Below, piece after piece: positions 33,716-44,400 of a DNA stretch of 64,000 nucleotides. The DNA is from Pilatotrama ljubarskyi (lineage: Eukaryota; Basidiomycota; Agaricomycetes; Polyporales; Polyporaceae). Position numbers and translations under genes: made by a program. Positions within the stretch are counted from its first letter, which is position 1. Every line of letters begins with the position of its first letter. A model generated the notes under the pieces. The model ran no database searches. It worked only from the letters and a program-made list of their open reading frames with translations, and was not told the origin of the DNA. The stretch spans positions 354,012 to 418,011 of the forward strand of contig MU277672.1 of NCBI GenBank assembly GCA_022385805.1. Reading direction: 5' to 3'.

Positions 33716-34267
33716 CTAGAGGGGTGGTTTGACGATTCCCGGACTGATTTTATAGTACACGATAGAGGAATCATCGGTATTGATGGCGAGGTAGACGTGC
33801 GGAGGGCTCCCCAATTCCCGAAAGGTGGCGCGTATCCTGCATAACGATGAGATACATCGAGCAGAGTATGGATGTGAGCTCACCAGTCAGTGGAAAATGA
33901 CTCTGAAAGCGAACACGGGACTATGCTTAGGACGTCCTCCTGAAGCATGGAGTGAGCATCAGACACAATTAGAAGAACGAGGCAGGCTCACAGTTTTAGG
34001 CCGCCTGCCCTGCAAGGCGCATCGCGAACAGCCTGGCAGCTCAACGACCTCCAGGTCATTCCACTGTTGGGCTTCGATAACATGAGCCTATGTGTACAGC
34101 ACTTTACGAAGGTTTTTACCCAGTTTCAGGTCATTGTAGGTCTGGAAAAGAGCACCCGCCGCTTTCGGATACTTTGTGACGTAAGGCGACACGGCTTCAA
34201 ACTGGGTTTCATTAGGTATTGCTCATCTTGCAACGACTATCCCACCTACAGATGGATGTTTCTCCAT
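33716..34267 (-). CDS. SEN15: tRNA-splicing endonuclease subunit Sen15
   Basis: Small structural subunit of the heterotetrameric Sen endonuclease that cuts introns from pre-tRNAs. Five exons, none long, read by hand: 34267-34250, 34201-34120, 34071-33992, 33939-33884 and 33836-33716. They sum to 357 nt, exactly 118 codons plus stop. All four introns are 47-52 nt with GT-AG ends. The protein starts MEKHPSFEAVSPYV. It contains KYPKAAGALFQTYNDLKLAQ, WNDLEVVELPGC, RGRRP-like GRRPKTEDVLSIVPCSLSES and the C-terminal YLAINTDDSSIVYYKISPG, ending IVKPPL. These match the Sen15 fold order and the short fungal length. It lies in tandem 255 bases downstream of SYF1. Longer frames on the opposite strand here are shadows. 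Confidence 0.88.
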
Positions 34268-34521
34268 GTCTCGGACAACGGTAGGAATTCGTCGACGCCC
34301 TGCAGGTCATCGAAGTGGCTTCCGCGAAGCTTTACGTTCGTAAGCGCCTGCCGTTCGATTACTTGTACCGCATTAGGCAGTCACTTTGTGCGTTGAGTAA
34401 CCGGGGACATTCGTGACTGCCTGGCTCCTCATTGCCATCGCTCAGCATCCTCAGAGCACGATTACAATCAGATATAGGTAGTACAGCGTATGAAAACACA
34501 TCAACAGAAATAGACAGAAAC

Positions 34522-37500
34522 TCAGATCTCGTCGTCCGATATATGAATTTCCTCGTCGTTCCCCTGCGCAGCTGTCGACCGTTCCTCCGCCGCCTCGACC
34601 CGAACGTTCGTGTTCTGCTTCGCTGACACGAACGCAGGCGCCTTCGCACCACCAGTTGCCTGCCGCTCTGCCGCGGCCATCGGGTCCGCAGGTGCCGCCT
34701 CGGCCTCGGCCTCCTGCCCGTTCTGCTTCGCAGCCATCTGCGCAGCGAGGTAGGACGCCTCCGTGTTGAACTGCGCCTGCACGCTGCGCTTGATTCGGAG
34801 CATCTCGCGGAACGTGTCCTCCGAGCCCGTCTCGATCTCGAAGTTGTTCCACTCCTGCCAGAACTTGGGGTTCACGCGTGGATCGCAGAATTGGGACGCG
34901 TGCGCGTAGATGGCCCGCGCACGGTCGATCTCGCCGAGCTTGCGCTCCATCGCGGCGAACCGCAAGCACATCTCCGCGGTCTGCCGGTCAGGGAGGATCT
35001 CGAGTGCGCGCTCGTAGATCGGCCGGGTGGCGGGCAGACCGTAGTTCGACGTCGCTTTTGCGATGTAGATGGTGAAAATCTACGAGGACATGTGAGCGAT
35101 AACTCGTGCACAGGAGTAACACAAACATGCGTACCTCGAACTTGTCCTCGTCTGCGACTGCGTTCGTCGCACGGTCGTATATCGACATCGCTCGTTTGGC
35201 AAGTCCGTGCTCTTCCTCGAAAGTTGCATACATCAGGAAGATAGGCTTGCAGTGCTTCGGTGGACACTTCTCGAGTGCCTGTTCGAACAGATCGCGTGTA
35301 CGCTCGATCTTCGAACCTCCCTTGAAGACGAAAGTCAGACAAAGGTAACCTAAGTCGTGACAAGAACACATACGTATCGCTTGACGAACTTCGCAAGGTA
35401 AATGTTCCAGATCTCGAACGAGACAGGGTACGTAAAGAGCTCTGTGCCACGCTCATACACCTGGAATTCCTGTCAGCTCCGGATTCGATCACATGTACCC
35501 AGCAGCATTTACCTTGAAGCTCTCTTCGTAATACTTGTTCTCTTCTAGGAAGGAAGCATAATTGACGATGATCTGCGCATTGGCGATGCGCAAGTCTAGA
35601 ATCTTGTCATAAACTGCCTTCGTAGACTCCACGGTGCCAAGAGATTCCTCGAGGTCGACGTAGAAGGACCAGAGCTTGAGTGACTTGAACAAGCGCGCCT
35701 GTACGGGCAACGACTATGGATGCAAGATCAGGAACCGCTGGAGTTTTCGCAGGGATATTACTCACATGGTCGAAGTAGTTAACTTTGGTGTTCTTCGGTA
35801 CCACCGCGGCGCGTTGCATGACACGAATGGCTTCGTCGTAGTTCCTGCACTTACGAGTTAGCTGCAAAACAGGGAGCCGAACGTTGTTCACTTACTCCTG
35901 TCGGATCTCCATCTCCGCCCACTCGCACCATACCTCGGCAAGCTCATCCACGGTCTTGAAGTTCACCTTGGTCGCCTTGTCTAGGATCTTCCGCGCACTG
36001 TCCAGATCAGGTTCCGCCTCGCCCTTCGTTCCCCCCTCCTCGTAGAACTTGGCAAAGTTGATATACAGACGGTGGAAGTTCGCGGTGGCTCGGCGAGGGT
36101 TCACCGTGGCAAGGGCTTCCGTGTACGTCTCCGCGACCTACGGCATTGTCAGCTGGTCCATCTCTGAAGAATGGATGAACAAGCGCCGTACCTTCTCATC
36201 ATTGTCGCCCCAGAGAGCCACCCGCTTCTCCCATTCTTGTACATCGTTGGGGTTCCGCCGTAGAAGCACGTCATTTACCAAGAAGGGACGGCGGTCCATC
36301 AACTCCTCGAACTCCTTCATCTTCGTGTCAAGCTCCTTCTCCGTTTCCTTCACATCGTCTTCGTCTTCATCCTCATCCGGGTTCGCGAGGCTCTCCATCA
36401 TGGCGCTGATCAAGCTCTCTGAGAACTCCGCATAGGCGTCGAAGATCTGCGTGAAGTCCCGGATAGTGAGCACAGACGCCAGTCCCCGCTCGAAGGTGTG
36501 TTTTGCGCGGTCGAATTCGCCACGCTTGATCCAGTAAGTGGCAAGACCCGTCCACAGGCGGCCGGCTTGGTCCTTGTAGACCTCCAAGCCGTCCTTGCGC
36601 ACGATATCCTCCACGTTCAGCTTGCGGGGACTGCGGTAGTCCTCGTCCTCGTCGTAGGGCGCGACGAGCTTGCCGTCCGTTGTGGTGACCGCTGGTCCAG
36701 CGAAGCGAATTAGCTTGCCGTCAACTGAAGCTGGCTCAGCTGGTGGACGCGAAGCGGCAGCCTCCTCCTCGGCAGCCTTCGCAATCTTCTCGTTGGAGTC
36801 AATTGTGTCGGGCACGTCCATGCCCACCTCCTCCGCATACTGTTCCACGACATCCAAGAACTCGCCGAGCAGCTGGTAGGGGCTTTTGCCCTCGGGGCTG
36901 GTGTACTCTCCGCGAGAGGCTTTTCGCGCCAGGGAGAGGAGCAGCTTGGCTGCTTCAAGCGGCCTGGGAGCGGGGTTGGCGGGGGAGAGTAGGATGGCCG
37001 TGTAGCGCTCTGTTATACTGGGGTCGACAGCGAGATAGCGGCGGTACACAGCAACGGTGGTTGCTCCGCCTTTTGCTTCAGCCCACAGCAGATACCTGGC
37101 CCATATTCTGGCGTGGAGAGATGGTGGGAGGGTACGCAGTGCACGGTCAAAGGTTCGGCGAGCATGGGTATGGGAGACTTGGGGAGGGCAAAACGGATGG
37201 TTGAAGATGGAGAGGTACAGGAGCCATAGTCGGGGCATCTGCAGCACGTATGTCAGTTGTGTTCATCTGTGACGAAACCTACACGCACCCTTGGGAGCCA
37301 CATTAGAGCACGCTCGAAAGTGGCTATCAGCAGCCGCCATTCCTCCCACCCGACTACGCCGTCAAGACCGCCTTCCCACTGCTCGAGGTCCTCCTTCTCG
37401 TCCTCGAGAGCCTCGCCCATCTCAGGGAACTTCTTCCTACCTCCAGCTTTCTTCTTTATTACGAGCTTGCCCAGAACGAAGGACATTCGCGTCTGCAAGT

Positions 37501-37864
37501 ATGATTTCCACAGCTTGAACGACCCGGGGAACTGAGCAAGAGCAGCTTCGTAGAGATACACTTGACGTTGTAAGGATTTGCGAGCAGCAGTCGAGGACAG
37601 AGGACCAAGAAGAGCAGCGACCTCAGGTGGCAAGTCTGAAGGCCCCTCAGCCTTCTGTTCTGCCGCAGATGCCTCCTTCACATTCTGAATCGCAGTCCAC
37701 CAGTGCCTGAAGGAGAACGGGTTCCGGAGTAGATCTTCTTCGCGGTGTAGGTCCTTGGTTGAAACAAGGTCGGGATGAGTTGTCGGGGTCGGGGTAGGGA
37801 ATGTTACAGGGAAGAGAGACGTTAGAGACTCGAGGGACGGTTTTTGTGAGACGGCCGCGGGCAT
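34522..37864 (-). CDS. SYF1: pre-mRNA splicing factor Syf1 (XAB2, HAT repeats)
   Basis: Superhelical HAT-repeat scaffold of the NineTeen complex in the activated spliceosome. The ATG at 37864 gives MPAAVSQKPSLESLTSLFP. An upstream in-frame ATG at 37948 is less likely because family members start near this point. LHREEDLLRNPFSFRHWWTAI is a strongly conserved start of the repeats. HAT-type repeats continue through the exons (RLWLLYLSIFNHP, RIWARYLLWAEA, LWTGLATYWIKRGEFDRA, LWSFYVDLEESLGT, IWNIYLAKFVKRYGG, FEEEHGLAKRAMSIYDRAT, RFAAMERKLGEIDRARAIY, FWQEWNNFEIETG). An acidic linker lies near 36380-36340. The tail is Ala-rich and ends IHISDDEI. About nine introns. It shares a promoter interval of about 220 bp with BET4. 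Confidence 0.94.
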
Positions 37865-38084
37865 GATGGAGGCGATGTCGAGGATGGCAGCGACAGCAGC
37901 GGAGGAGAGAGCAAGCTGAGGTCGATACACTGGGAGTCGGACTCGCACTGCGTCAAGCGCGGCGCGAGAGCCTGTCTCACGTGCCGCAGGCGCGTCTGTA
38001 GAACGCGTCGCGCGCGTCTACTCATTGCACCGTCTCTCACCCCGCTTGCTCACTTCCTCCGCTTATCTCTCCTCCGCCGTCGTC

Positions 38085-39535
38085 ATGGTATCCTCCAGAC
38101 TATCTCCTCCAGCAGCGCGGTACTTACGGATGTTCAGCATGGTGTCAAGCAGGTCAGGTACTCTCGCGAGGCCCTCGCAGCGAAGAAAGAGCGGGAGCAA
38201 GCAAAGCTCAAGGAATACCAGAGCCTAACCGCGGAGGTCCTCGCCAGGGTAAGTTCTGACCGTAACGGTACCGTCCACTGAGGGATATATGATCCTACGG
38301 CGACGCAGAAGAAGAGCAGGAACCACAGCCCAGAGTCCTTTGGCCTCACCACGAAGCTGTTACAGATCAATCCCGAGTTCTACACCGTCTGGAACTACCG
38401 CAGGTCCATTCTCCTGAACGGCCTCTTTCCTGAACGGTACCACAGCTCTGGCATCCATATTTGGATCAGCTGATAACAGCCTCTGTTACTGCAGTGCCCC
38501 GCCCGAGGTCAACGACCTGCTGTCTGACGATCTCGCCTTGACCACGACTCTGCTCAAACAACATCCAAAGGTTTACGCTATATGGACGCACCGTCAGTGG
38601 TGTCTTCAGCAAGTTCCGGAAGGTCCAAGCAAGGCCGACCCGCATGGTTGGCGACAAGCATACTGGAACAAGGAACTATTCGTCGTCGAGAGGATGCTCG
38701 ACGCCGACCCGCGTAACTGTATGGCAAACGACTCGTATGTGGGTCCAGCGTTGACGTCAAGTGCTCTACCTCGCAGTTCACGCATGGAACTACCGCCGAT
38801 ATGTGCTAGCAGAGATGCCTGTGAAGCGATCCGAGACGTCGGAACTCGCATACACGAAGCGCAAGATCGAGGCGAACTTCTCCAACTTCAGCGCATGGCA
38901 CCAGCGTTCTAAAGTTCTCACTTCCCTGTGGGACGCCGGTAAACTCGACAGGAAGAAATCTTTGGAAGAAGGTACGTAACACATGGGCCATGATTTCGAC
39001 CAGCTGGTTCACTGTTATCCAGAGTTCGACCTAGTGAAGAACGCGATGTATACTGACCCCAGCGATCAGAGCGTTTGGATATATCACCGCTGGCTTATCG
39101 GCCCAGGTATACCCTCTCACCTCTGCCATTACGATGTACTGATCCGGCCTACAGGGGATGACCAGAATATAGTGGAGAGAGAGATCGCATCCATCCAGGA
39201 GCTTTTGGACGAACAGCCCGACAGCAAGTGTAGGTCTTACTGACGGTCCTCATGGAAACCAAAGGCGGCTGATCGTGGTGTGTTACAGGGTGCATGGAGT
39301 CACTGGTATTCTATAAGACGCTGTTGATAAGGAGACACGGGGACCTGTATCCTAGTGAGCGGCGGCAAGATCTGGTGCGAGAGTGTCTGAAGCTGCTGGG
39401 GAAGCTCCAGGACCTCGACCCAGACAGGAGACAACGATACATCGATTTATGTGAGTCTTCCGGCCTCTCTTACGTATCGGTAGGCTTATTTGTGCTATTC
39501 TTATAGCACAAGACAGCCTGTATGCATCAAACTGA
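38085..39535 (+). CDS. BET4: Rab geranylgeranyltransferase subunit alpha (BET4)
   Basis: Alpha subunit of GGTase-II, which prenylates Rab GTPases for membrane traffic. PFTA repeats are clear: NPEFYTVWNYRRSILL, HPKVYAIWTHRQWCL, VHAWNYRRYVLAEM, NFSAWHQRSKVL and DQSVWIYHRWLIG. The N-terminal frame reads HGVKQVRYSREALAAKKERE with no ATG of its own. The best model joins a lone ATG at 38085-38087, via a 50-nt intron (38088-38137, GTATCC...TTCAG), to this frame at 38138, giving the family start MHGVK. The next exon, 38138-38248, closes in phase. The last exon restores Ser across the intron and ends LYASN at 39535. The ATGs at 38130 and 38139 are out of frame. Confidence 0.9.
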
Positions 39536-39773
39536 TATACCTACTACGCCGTTACGGGTATCGCAGGGATTATCTCACGAGGAGCAGGCCCGCTCGGCCG
39601 CTATGACATAGCACACGATCTGATCGCATTCAAGCTACAACGTTCGATGGTGATACAATGCAGTCCTATCCGTGCGCCCTATCCCCGCATGGTGACCCTG
39701 ATCAACTTGCTTGAACGGCGAGGGTAGGGTGGTACAATACCGCAGGATAGGGAGAATATTCGGAGCGGGGTGC

Positions 39774-39994
39774 TCAGCACTTGCACTCGCCGGGCTTGCA
39801 GGCGCAGCTTTAGGGCCAATTAAGTCACCAAACCATACACCGATGGGTGGGGAATACTTACCTAGCACCGCAGTTGCAGCTGCTGGAGCCGCAAGCAGCG
39901 TTCTTCGGGGCGTCGGTGGTCTATGAGGCATGTAGTGAGATCGTCAGCACAGTTGCTAGATGAGCACAAGGGCAAGAAGACGTACGGTGAACAT
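39774..39994 (-). CDS. small Cys-rich metallothionein
   Basis: Encodes a 33-residue metal-binding peptide with seven cysteines, probably a cytosolic buffer for Cu or other soft metals. Three exons close in phase: 39994-39986, 39920-39862 and 39807-39774 (9+59+34 nt), with introns of 65 and 54 nt. The Cys pattern is C-x4-C-x-C-x3-C-x-C-x4-C-x-C: CGSSSCNCGASC followed by ACKPGECKC. The seven-Cys count matches Neurospora- and Agaricus-type copper metallothioneins, and it has no aromatic residue after Phe2. A minus-strand TATA box (TATAAGG) near 40087-40093 is about 95 bases upstream. Being tiny and split, it is easily missed. The open frame on the other strand (39711-39926) is a shadow. Confidence 0.88.
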
Positions 39995-41429
39995 GATGAA
40001 GACTGGCGAGATGGGGTGAGTGCTGTATGTGTTCGAGTGTTCTGGGATGATGGACTGGGGAGACCCCAAGTCGCTGAAGTGCTGCACCTTATATCCATCG
40101 CCCAGATCTGATCGGACAGCGCACGTGGCTCGTACCTCGGCGCACCTCGCTCTAAAAGGAAACCAAGTACGTTGGCGCAGCTGCGTGGTTTACTGGACTG
40201 CGTGATTTTCTGGACGTGGGCATCGTTTCATGCCGGCCTTCCGTCTCCTGCACGTCAACGTTGCCGTAAGTTATATCACAAAGCAGTCACCCTATAGGCA
40301 CTGAGAATAACTGTCCAGGGCTAGTGGCGTCTTCTCTTGACTCCGCTGCGGCCGCGTTCTGACAATTCAATGGGCTCTACGGGCTGACAGTGCATACTTC
40401 GGGCACCCTCACTTCCAGCAGATAACGCACACCGCGGGACATATTCTGTTTCCCTCCGTTGAGGTGGTCTCTCCCCCCAAATACTGCTCTGCCCCCTACA
40501 GGGACACTCCGACGCTCGGTCGGTCGGAGCATACGACGGGTCTATTTACAGACTTCTGCACAGTTCATGAGATCCCTACAAGCCTGTCTCTTGGATCACA
40601 TCGGTTAGCGGAACTCTCCCTGTTTGCGCGGCGAGCGCATCGTTCCCAGCCTAACTCAACCACGCCACGAGTGGCACCTTTCGTCTAGCCTGCCAAACTC
40701 AATGCCCCTGGAGCCCACGCGGCCGTGTTGTATGGAGAAGCGGCTATTTGCACCGCCCTTCCTATCAGCATCAGTCAGCAGTGCTACTATTCCAGTTCAG
40801 AGGATGCAAGGAAGATCGCTGACAGGGCCTTCGCGGACGTGGAAAACTTAGCAGGACCCAGTAACTGCCAAAGACCACGATGAACACTGCCCGCAGCTTC
40901 GTATGGGGCCCAAGAGTGTGTTCGCGGCAAAAAGCACCATCGGAGCCAGAGCGCCGCTGCAGTATTAGGCAGCACCTTCGTAATCGTCCAAGATCACTTG
41001 AACGACATATCCGGAGAGGCCGTATTCAGGCGTCCAAGCAAATCGATCGACGACGCCAGGACCTGGGCATAGCACCTGGCGGTTCGGCAAGATATCATGA
41101 GATGAAACTGATAGATTCACTGCGGCTGCACGTAGAGTAACACAACAGTACGGTTTTTCGACACAAGCGAGACAACAGGTTGACCGAGAACCAATCCGGA
41201 CATCGTGAGATCATGAAGTCATCCAGGAACATGAGAAGTCGTAGAAGATGAATGCGAGAGAACATGCGCGACGACAAAAAAAGCAAGGGTGCAACCCTTC
41301 AGGTATGGTAGAAGACAATGTACTGTACTTTCTGCTCTGCATCGGACACGCCCAAGAAAGAAACATACGGGGACAGGGACAAGTTCATGACGACGGGCAA
41401 GCGACTTTACCGCTCAATTGGCTTTGCTT
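39995..41429. other. intergenic stretch with a suspicious open frame
   Basis: Metallothionein promoter side plus 3' flank of EDC4. On the plus strand one frame runs 40341-41069 with only two stops (TAG 40686, TGA 40881). I cannot assign a family, and it may be a decayed gene or chance. Confidence 0.35.
40086..40094 (-). promoter_or_regulatory. TATA box of the metallothionein gene
   Basis: Minus strand reads ATATAAGGT, 93-100 bases upstream of the metallothionein ATG. This fits an inducible, TATA-driven promoter. Confidence 0.5.
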
Positions 41430-44400
41430 TCAGGACTGCTGAATCGGCTTGCGGTTCAGAATGTCCTGGATCTCGGAGATCGTGCGAGGTGCTTCCATGG
41501 GCTGGCCGCCCGGGAGAATTGAGAGCCGTTGCTTCGTCGAGTTCAGCATCTGCTGAACGTTGGGGATCACGCGGGCGACGTATGGGGAGATCAGCGGGTC
41601 CTAGGCTTTACGTGAGTTACGTACTTCACAAGAGCACGGGGAGCACTACTCACAGTGGTGTTCAAGACCGTCGCTGCCCGCTGCAGCCACCACAGCGCAA
41701 CCTTGAAGGATTCGTCGACCGGCGGAGTCTCACCGATGATGTTCGAGAGCTAGGACAGAGTTAGCACGTTCGAAATGCGACCAATAGAGCCCAAGCGTAC
41801 CCTGTGCACGAGCGTGAGCATCACCGCCTGCGAAAGCGGACTCGGGCCGTTCAACGGCATGACGATCTCCGGGTTCGAGCGCGCGAGCAGCTCACGGAGC
41901 TGCCGCGTGTCCTGAGAACTGAGAACCGAGAGGTACGCGTCATCCCATTCCTCTGGCTGTCCAGAGGCCGGGGGCGTTGCTCGGACCATCGGAGGCTGTT
42001 GTGGAAGAGGAGGGGGAGCAGTGGGATGCGAAGCTTGTGGCGCCGCGATGTTCGGGCCGAACCACGGACCGTGCATCGGGGGTGGTGGTTGTTGCGGAGG
42101 GGGCTGCTGGAACGCATGTGGTTGATATCCAGTCGACTGGTTCATAGGCGGAGCCAAGTTGGGCTGACGAAGCAGTTGAGAGAGCTGCGGCGGGGGAAGC
42201 ATACTGCTGCCGCTGGAAGGGCCAGGCGAGCTGCGATTTGGCATAGGATGACCGAAGTTGGACGAAGGGACGTTCATAGACAGGAACTTCACTTGCTCCG
42301 AGAGGACGCGGACGGACTGCTCCAGCTCGCGGATGACAGACTGCGGACGATGAGCATGGACCGACGACCTGATGGGAGGTTTACATACCTCCTGCCCGCG
42401 GAGAGCCTCGCTTTGCCATGTCAAAATCTCTTTCTTCAGGTTCAAGATCTCCGAGCGAACCTCCCTCGAAAGCTCTTGGTGCATCGCAGACGAAGGGAGC
42501 ATGTTCTTGGAGATTGTTTCTTTGACTTGCCTCTCGATGACGGGCGTCACAGTCGTCGAGAACGCACGAGCAACCTGCGTCGCCATTTCGGGACGGATGA
42601 GCACACGCTCGATTTCGCTGGGCAGGTTCTATCGGCGCCATTGTGAGCATGTCCGTACCACACCACGGAAATACGGCGTACCATCTTCATGGCGTCGCTG
42701 ACGCCCTTGGCGATCTGGTTGCTCAGTGCCGCCTTGACCTCGGTCTTTGTGATGTTCTCGAGGGAAGGAAGGACCGAGTTCTGCACCTCGGCCTTGACGG
42801 CCATCTCGACGACCCGAGTCGTGTTCTTGGTGAGCTCGGTCGAGATGAGCTTGAGGATCTTCTCCTGCCGCACGAAGTCCGCAGCCTGCTCGCTCTGGCG
42901 GACCTCCTCAAGTCTTTGGTCTGTGCGCGCAAAATGAGTACGAAGGACATGGTCAGACAAAGCGCATATAACGCACGTTGTTTGTCGAGCTCTTTCGAGA
43001 TGAGACGCCCGAGACGGTTGTGGAGGCTCTCCTCAGACTTCTTGATCTCCTTCGCGATCGTGTTGCCGAGGTCCGAGCTGTAATCGACCTCCGCCGCTTT
43101 CTTCTCAGCCCTCTCCCGCTCTTCCTTGTCCTTCCAGCCCACGTTCTTGCCTTTGTTGTTCTTGCCCTTCGGTCCGCGGCCGCCTTCCTGTGCGGACGCC
43201 TCGACATCGACCTCCTCGGAGGGCGGCGTCTTCATCCTCGGCATGGGGACATTCATGGGAGACGGGTTCACGGAGGGCTGGTTGAACTGGTGGCCGATCG
43301 GAGGTTGCTGCTGTCGCTGCGGCCTCGTGTCGACGAGTGTGCCGTGATAGGCTGGGAAGCGAGCAGGGGCGCTGGCGAAAGCGGCATTGTACCACTCCTT
43401 CCGGATCAAGACCTGATCGACTCCGGTGGAGTGCACAGAGAACGCCACCAGGGCGAGCTCGCCAGGTGGGACCTTCGCAGCAACGCACGCAGCGTGCGCC
43501 TCGTCGCCATGCGGGTCGGCGTCAGCAGTGAGGATGACAAAGTGGATGGTCGGCTTGGGGCCGCTGAACTCAACAACCTGCTCGAAGTATGCGCCACGCG
43601 CGTCCTCGCCGCCAGGGGAGGGGGTAGACGCGTCGAAGTTGAGCTTGAACGCGATCATACTGTCACGGCGGTTGTTGGCGATCCAGAGGGTCTGAATGCG
43701 GGAGTCGTAGTTTGCGTGTCCGAACATTTGCGGATCCTCCTGGTCGCCACTGACGAACTTGATGGTCGAGAGCACTTGGCGGCCCATGACCGGAAGCAGC
43801 TGGAAGATGGTACCCTTCTTGCGCCCGATGATCACGCCGCCGTCGACAAATGTGAGCGAGGACGGAAGATCGTCGCCACGGATTTTATGGGACCAGAACG
43901 GTAGCTTGTCGCGGATGTTCCACATGGTCAGCGTAGAGTCCTCAGAGATCGTCGCCAGCGCGTTGCGCGGGACGTCAAAGTCAAACGCCACAATGGGCTG
44001 TAATGTGGATGAGAGATGGGTTACAATGCAGAAATTGGCTCCACTTACCGAGGGAACGGAGAAGATCTGGCCAACTCTGTGCAGGTCAACCTGAGAGATG
44101 GGCTCCCCCCTAAAGGCGTGCGCGGCATCTGCGATGTTGATGAGGTACACGCTCGTGTCTGACGCTACAGCAACCAGGTCGGGTTGCTGAGGATGCCATT
44201 TCACGGCATGAAGCGGCTCCATGTCGTTCTGTGGGTAGACGCAAAGCATGATCGTTCCGCTAAGAGTCTATCAGTATGAGCTGCAGCTATGACATTAGAC
44301 GTACTCACGGGACATCGTCAGTAATGACAGGAGGGAGCTCCCAGACGACAAAGCCGCCATCAGAAGTCACGCCTGCGAGGCGGTTTCCGTGCACAGACAT

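Noticed and set aside
33825..34396. Two plus-strand frames (about 86 and 109 codons) in the gap before SYF1
   Set aside because: They are the antisense of the five-exon SEN15 gene, whose exons close in phase and match a known family.
39711..39926. Plus-strand Ala/Gly-rich frame of 71 codons
   Set aside because: Antisense of the metallothionein exons and introns, with no features of its own.
40604..40688. GTTAGC...CTAAC...TCTAG as an intron rescuing the 40.3-41.1 kb frame
   Set aside because: Removing it shifts into another frame that soon stops, so it does not repair the open frame.
42978..43904. 308-codon plus-strand frame opposite EDC4
   Set aside because: Shadow of the long EDC4 exon. 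Arg/Leu/Val-rich, as expected from reverse reading.
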